Assembly: GCA_023458035.1 (NCBI GenBank)
Contig: JAEXAX010000032.1
Coordinates: 1 to 64,000, forward strand
Reading direction: 5' to 3'
Length of the DNA stretch: 64,000 bases
From: Bacillota bacterium
GTDB taxonomy: Bacteria > Bacillota > Clostridia > Lachnospirales > Lachnospiraceae
Part shown: positions 59,951 to 64,000 of the stretch, piece by piece
How positions within the stretch are numbered: position 1 is the stretch's first letter
Layout of the letters: every line of letters starts with the position of its first letter
Position numbers and translations under genes: made by a program
Notes under the pieces: generated by a model
The model's database searches: none
What the model saw: the letters and a program-made list of their open reading frames with translations, nothing else
What the model was told of the DNA's origin: nothing

Positions 59951-61840
59951 ATGTTATTGGAACGAATTCAAAAGGAAAATGATATAAAACAGATCCCGGA
60001 GAAAGAGTGGAGAAAACTGGCTGCGGAGATCCGCCGTTTTCTGATTCGGCATATCGCCAAAACCGGCGGACATTTGGCATCGAATCTGGGTACAGTAGAG
60101 TTGACCATGGCCCTGCATCTTTTTCTGGAGTTGCCGAAGGATAAGCTGATCTGGGATGTCGGTCATCAGTCCTATACTCACAAGATTTTGACCGGACGGC
60201 AGGCCGGCTTTACCACATTACGCTCCTATGGAGGAATGAGTGGTTTTCCGAAGCATAAGGAAAGCGACTGTGACGCTTTTGATACCGGCCATGCCTCGAC
60301 CTCGTTATCGGCGGGGCTCGGCTATGCCATGGCAGCTCAGTTGACGCGCCGAAGAGAGAGGATTGTTTCGGTGATCGGCGACGGTGCTCTGACCGGCGGT
60401 ATGGCCTTTGAAGCCTTGAATAATGCGACCAAACTGCGTCGTAACTTTATTATGGTTCTCAATGATAATACCATGTCGATCGCGCCGAATGTCGGCGGTA
60501 TTTCATCGTATCTGGGAGAGGTCAGAACGGCCAAGCAATATGTTGAACTAAAAAACCGAGTCGTTCAAGCACTGTCCGATTTGCCCGGTGGCAAGAATTT
60601 GATCAATCAGCTGCGCAAAACTAAAAACGGTATCAAGCAGTTGTTAATTCCGGGCATGTTATTTGAAAATCTGGGTATCACCTACCTTGGACCGATTGAC
60701 GGACATGATATTAAACGGATGCTGAAGATTCTGCACGAAGCTGAACAGGTCAAGGGACCCGTGCTGATTCATGTGATTACCAAAAAAGGAAAGGGATATG
60801 AGATCGCTGAAAGCCAGCCGGAATTATATCACGGGATTACTCCCTTTGATCCGGAAACCGGGAAGGTTACGAAACCATCCAACAGCTTTTTAGGACCGAG
60901 CTATACGACTGTCTTTGCAGAAGCCATGGTAGAGGAAGGGAAAACTCTGCCGACGCTGGTTGGGATTACGGCCGCCATGCCACAGGGAACCGGTCTGGAT
61001 ATCTATGCCAGACAATATCCCAGTCGGGTTTTTGATGTCGGCATTGCCGAGGAGCATGCGGTGACCTTTGCCGGCGGCTTGGCCATGGCCGGGATGATTC
61101 CGGTGGTTGCCATTTACTCGTCCTTCCTGCAACGAGCCTATGATCAGATTATCCATGACATCTGTATTCAGAATCTGCATGTGATTTTTGCGGTAGATCG
61201 CAGCGGTTTGGTCGGCAATGATGGAGAAACGCATCAGGGTCTGTTCGATACTGCTATGCTTTGCTCGGTTCCGAACATGATTGTACTGGCGCCGAAAAAC
61301 GGGCGTGAATTAAAAGAGATGCTTCACTTTGCCGTTCATCAGATACATGGACCGGTGGCTATCAAGTATCCGCGCGGTGAGGCGGCTGTCTGTCTGCAGG
61401 AGTTTCAGGCACCGTTGGTGACGGGACGATCCGAGGTACTGTATCGTGAAACGCAGATCGCCTTGCTGGCGGTTGGGCATATGGTGCCGGTGGCGGAGGC
61501 TGTCAGAAGACGCTTAAAGGATATGGATTATCAGGTCAGCCTGGTGAATATGCGCTTTATAAAGCCTTGGGATACGACTGTCTGTGAGGCGCTTGCTGCC
61601 GACCACAGCCTGATTGTGACCATGGAAGAAAGTCTGGCCTTCGGCAGTTTGGGTGAACAGATTGCGGTTCATTACCAGCAGCAGGGTATCCGGACAGAGA
61701 TTCTGCCGATTGCAATTTCAGATTGTTTTGTTGAGCATGGAGATGTCAAATCACTACAGCAGGAGTTGGCTATTGACTGTGAGGCTGTGGCAGCCAGAGT
61801 GGTGGCTGCCTATTTGAAGCAGCAGGCAGAAACCAAATAA
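59951..61840 (+). CDS. dxs: 1-deoxy-D-xylulose-5-phosphate synthase
   Basis: The 629-aa thiamine-diphosphate enzyme makes the first MEP intermediate from pyruvate and glyceraldehyde-3-phosphate. GHQSYTHKILTGR, GDGALTGGMAFEALNN, DNTMSIAPNVGG, FDVGIAEEHAVTFAGGLA and the DRSGLVGNDGETHQG loop are present. GAGGAG precedes the ATG 10 nt after ispA. A short hairpin without a T run lies in the 68-nt gap before tlyA. Confidence 0.97.
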   Translation: MLLERIQKENDIKQIPEKEWRKLAAEIRRFLIRHIAKTGGHLASNLGTVELTMALHLFLELPKDKLIWDVGHQSYTHKILTGRQAGFTTLRSYGGMSGFPKHKESDCDAFDTGHASTSLSAGLGYAMAAQLTRRRERIVSVIGDGALTGGMAFEALNNATKLRRNFIMVLNDNTMSIAPNVGGISSYLGEVRTAKQYVELKNRVVQALSDLPGGKNLINQLRKTKNGIKQLLIPGMLFENLGITYLGPIDGHDIKRMLKILHEAEQVKGPVLIHVITKKGKGYEIAESQPELYHGITPFDPETGKVTKPSNSFLGPSYTTVFAEAMVEEGKTLPTLVGITAAMPQGTGLDIYARQYPSRVFDVGIAEEHAVTFAGGLAMAGMIPVVAIYSSFLQRAYDQIIHDICIQNLHVIFAVDRSGLVGNDGETHQGLFDTAMLCSVPNMIVLAPKNGRELKEMLHFAVHQIHGPVAIKYPRGEAAVCLQEFQAPLVTGRSEVLYRETQIALLAVGHMVPVAEAVRRRLKDMDYQVSLVNMRFIKPWDTTVCEALAADHSLIVTMEESLAFGSLGEQIAVHYQQQGIRTEILPIAISDCFVEHGDVKSLQQELAIDCEAVAARVVAAYLKQQAETK

Positions 61841-61908
61841 ATACAAATAAAAAGAAAGCTCGGACAAAGCTGCCGATCCGATCGTCAGTCTGTCCGGAAA
61901 GATATGAA

Positions 61909-62739
61909 ATGATGAAGGAAAAGAGTAAGAAGGAACGATTGGATGTGCTGGTCATAAATCGTGGCTTGGCTCCGTCCAGAGAAAAAGCCAAGGCTCTGAT
62001 TATGGCCGGTCAGATCTTTGTGAACGGAAATCGGGAAGACAAGGCCGGCACCATGATAGAGGAAACGGCGGTCATCGAAGTGAAGGGACAGGGCCTGCGT
62101 TATGTCAGCCGCGGCGGACTGAAGCTGGAAAAGGCCATACAGGTTTTTTCTATTACACTGACAGGAAAAACCTGTATGGATGTCGGCGCGTCAACAGGAG
62201 GCTTTACCGATTGCATGCTGCAAAACGGAGCCGAGCGGGTGTACAGCATAGATGTCGGTCGAGGCCAGTTGGCCTGGAAGCTGCGCTGCGATGAGCGGGT
62301 CATCAATCTGGAGAAGACCAACATGCGCTATGTTACCCGGGCGGAAGTGGATCGTGAGATAGACTTTGCCTCGATCGATGTGTCCTTTATTTCGCTGAAG
62401 CTGATTCTACCGGTAGTCAAAACTTTACTGGCAGACACGGGAGAGGTGGTCTGTCTGGTGAAGCCGCAGTTTGAGGCCGGGAAAGAAAAAGTTGGGAAAA
62501 AGGGTGTGGTTCGCGAACCGGCCGTGCATGCGGAAGTACTGAATGCGATGATCGAAACAGCTATCGGTTTGGACTATCAAGTGGCTGGGCTGTCCTTTTC
62601 TCCGGTCAAGGGGCCGGAAGGAAATATTGAATACCTGTTGTATTTACAGTGTAACGGCAATGGGGAGCAAACAGCTGCCGACTGGCAGGCAGCCATCATA
62701 GAGATCGTTGAAAAATCACATCAAAATTTGGATGATTAG
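61909..62739 (+). CDS. tlyA: TlyA-family rRNA (2'-O)-methyltransferase
   Basis: The 276-aa protein has an N-terminal S4 RNA-binding domain (about 10-70, RLDVLVINRGLAPSREKAKA) and an FtsJ-type methyltransferase with CMDVGASTGGFTDCMLQNGA, YSIDVGRGQLAWKL and VCLVKPQFEAGKEKVGKKGV. TlyA methylates 16S and 23S rRNA; some members are called hemolysins for historical reasons. GGAAAG lies 7 nt before ATG 61909; ATG 61912 is also possible. Confidence 0.95.
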   Translation: MMKEKSKKERLDVLVINRGLAPSREKAKALIMAGQIFVNGNREDKAGTMIEETAVIEVKGQGLRYVSRGGLKLEKAIQVFSITLTGKTCMDVGASTGGFTDCMLQNGAERVYSIDVGRGQLAWKLRCDERVINLEKTNMRYVTRAEVDREIDFASIDVSFISLKLILPVVKTLLADTGEVVCLVKPQFEAGKEKVGKKGVVREPAVHAEVLNAMIETAIGLDYQVAGLSFSPVKGPEGNIEYLLYLQCNGNGEQTAADWQAAIIEIVEKSHQNLDD

Positions 62740-62799
62740 TCGATAGCCGAATAGCTGTTGACATGCCAGAATAGAACCGATAAGCCTATGGAGTATACT

Positions 62800-63645
62800 A
62801 TGAAGAAGATATGTATGATCATCAACCGGGACAAGGATCCGGATGACAGTATCAGAAAAGAACTGCAGGATTATCTGCGCGGACTGGGTGTGGAAAGCAT
62901 CTGCGTAGAGATGGAGGAACTGGCCGGTCTGAAGGCAGAGAATATGGAATTTATTCTGGCTCTCGGCGGTGATGGAACCTTTATTCGGGCTGCCAGGGCG
63001 GTACTGGGGAAAAATATTCCGATCGCCGGTTATAATATCGGGACTCTCGGTTTTTTGGCGGAGATTGATCGCAATAATCGGGATGTGCTGATGAAACGGC
63101 TGGTTGACGGGCAATACCGGGTAGAAACCAGGATGATGCTGGAGGGGCGGCTGTATCGTGAGGAAAATGGTCGGTATGAACCGAGCGGTATCGGTATTGC
63201 GTTAAATGACATCGCCATTCATCGGGTATCCAACCCGCATATTCTGCAAATGGAGATTTATGTGAACGGTGCTTCTCTGACAACATATAATGCGGATGGT
63301 ACGGTTATTGCCTCACCGACCGGATCGACAGCTTACAATCTGTCAGCCGGCGGTCCGATCGTTGATCCGCGAGCCAAGCTGATGATTATTACTCCGATTG
63401 CTGCCCATACTTTAAATTCCCGCAGCATCGTATTGAGTGCGGAGGATGAGATCGAGATTCATTTGGCTAAGCGAAATGTTAATGATCGCCCGCAGGCACA
63501 GATCTTATTTGACGGTAACGAAACGTATTCGATCGACGGACATTATAAATTGGCAATTCGCCGCTCTCAATATGAGACCAAGGTAGTAAAGATTGATGAT
63601 ACCAGCTTTCTGGAAGTAGTAAGACGAAAAATGACGAGTACATAG
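62800..63645 (+). CDS. nadK: NAD kinase
   Basis: The 281-aa enzyme phosphorylates NAD to NADP. GGDGT (56-60), GYNIGTLGFLAEID, ALNDIAIHR, DGTVIASPTGSTAYNLSAGG and DPRAKLMIITPIAAHTLNSR are diagnostic. ATG 62800 has GGAG 6 nt upstream and gives the normal family start; the longer frame begins at a TTG at 62758 without a site. It lies between tlyA and argR as in many Clostridia. Confidence 0.96.
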   Translation: MKKICMIINRDKDPDDSIRKELQDYLRGLGVESICVEMEELAGLKAENMEFILALGGDGTFIRAARAVLGKNIPIAGYNIGTLGFLAEIDRNNRDVLMKRLVDGQYRVETRMMLEGRLYREENGRYEPSGIGIALNDIAIHRVSNPHILQMEIYVNGASLTTYNADGTVIASPTGSTAYNLSAGGPIVDPRAKLMIITPIAAHTLNSRSIVLSAEDEIEIHLAKRNVNDRPQAQILFDGNETYSIDGHYKLAIRRSQYETKVVKIDDTSFLEVVRRKMTST

Positions 63646-63659
63646 GAGAACATGGTGTT

Positions 63660-64000
63660 ATGAAAAAGAATCGACAGAAGGTAATTATTGAACTGGTAAA
63701 AACGAAACGGATAGAGACCCAGGAGGAATTGGCAGAGGCCCTGCGCGATCAGGGCTTTCAGGTGACCCAGGCGACCGTATCCAGGGATATCCGGAATCTA
63801 AATCTGACGAAGGTTTCCGGCAGTGACGGACGCCAGCATTATACCATTCTGGAACAGCAGGAGAATACAGTCAAAAAATATCTGCGTGTACTGCGAGAGG
63901 GGTATATCAGCGTGAAAACTGCCGGAAATATGACGGTGATCCGTACCGTTACCGGTATGGCTATGGCAGTGGCAGCGGCCATGGATGCCTTGGATTGGCC
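63660..64000 (+). CDS. argR: Arginine repressor ArgR/AhrC, 3' end cut by the window
   Basis: The visible 113 codons start MKKNRQKVIIELVKTKRIET and contain the N-terminal winged helix (ELAEALRDQGFQVTQATVSR, then DIRNLNLTKV) and the beginning of the C-terminal arginine-binding oligomerisation domain (TVIRTVTGMAMAVAAAMDAL). AGGAGA stands about 10 nt before ATG 63660. It is encoded next to nadK and tlyA, the usual order, with recN normally following. About 35-40 residues lie beyond the window. Confidence 0.95.
   Translation, partial: MKKNRQKVIIELVKTKRIETQEELAEALRDQGFQVTQATVSRDIRNLNLTKVSGSDGRQHYTILEQQENTVKKYLRVLREGYISVKTAGNMTVIRTVTGMAMAVAAAMDALDW

Overview
The window looks like a stretch of chromosome from a low-to-mid GC anaerobic member of the Bacillota, most likely class Clostridia (Lachnospiraceae-like; I cannot fix the genus). 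The evidence is the gene content and order: strong AGGAGG-type ribosome binding sites, dnaG-rpoD-trmK-nif3, an iscR-iscS-iscU-mnmA operon, ATP-type PEP carboxykinase, the oxygen-independent (Cbi) cobalamin route, and the run pyrH-frr-uppS-cdsA-dxr-rseP ... nusB-xseA-xseB-ispA-dxs-tlyA-nadK-argR. There is no tRNA or rRNA gene and no CRISPR array; the one large RNA gene is RNase P RNA.

Layout. 1-1060: an A+T-rich accessory patch with four strong hairpins at the left edge (possibly the end of a mobile element or a structured RNA) and two small orphan genes. 1112-12433: a carbohydrate locus with a GH36 alpha-galactosidase, a YczE-like membrane protein, a leftward operon (lipoprotein binding protein, two ABC permeases, a DUF624/YesL protein, an AraC regulator), then a second AraC regulator and a GH2 beta-glycosidase reading rightward. 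No transport ATPase is encoded here, so one must be supplied from elsewhere. 12428-19309: glyA, sbcD-sbcC, and mgsA-lrgA-lrgB in one tightly overlapping unit. 19347-25380: dnaG-rpoD, a fused TrmK-NIF3 protein and a TGS-domain nucleoside kinase. 25399-25751: RNase P RNA. 25847-31003: Fe-S/tRNA-thiolation operon ending in an ABC exporter. 31160-33805: a large secreted, probably sortase-anchored protein with two copies of a tyrosine-phosphatase-like module. 33881-37163: divergent citrate synthase and PEP carboxykinase. 37248-41696: five cobalamin genes covering precorrin-2 to precorrin-6A. 41693-45326: a YitT protein and an ABC-2 exporter trio. 45477-49128: transketolase and an ABC-F protein. 49179-64000: a long rightward housekeeping block for UMP kinase, ribosome recycling, undecaprenyl and isoprenoid synthesis, phospholipid precursor, site-2 protease, a small aldolase, RF3, an Asp23 protein, NusB, exonuclease VII, TlyA, NAD kinase and the start of ArgR.

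How the genes fit together. The locus at 1-12.4 kb imports and cleaves galactoside-type oligosaccharides under AraC control. Citrate synthase, PEP carboxykinase, transketolase, the FSA-type aldolase and methylglyoxal synthase all sit on central carbon flow. dxr, dxs, ispA, uppS and cdsA lie close together, so the MEP pathway, polyprenyl synthesis and envelope lipid precursors are co-located. Many gene pairs overlap by 4 or 11 nt, implying translational coupling. The most notable observations are the tandem phosphatase/barrel surface protein, the TrmK-NIF3 fusion, the mgsA-lrgAB operon, an intrinsic terminator for yitT buried in the opposing cbiH gene, and the hairpin cluster at the left edge.
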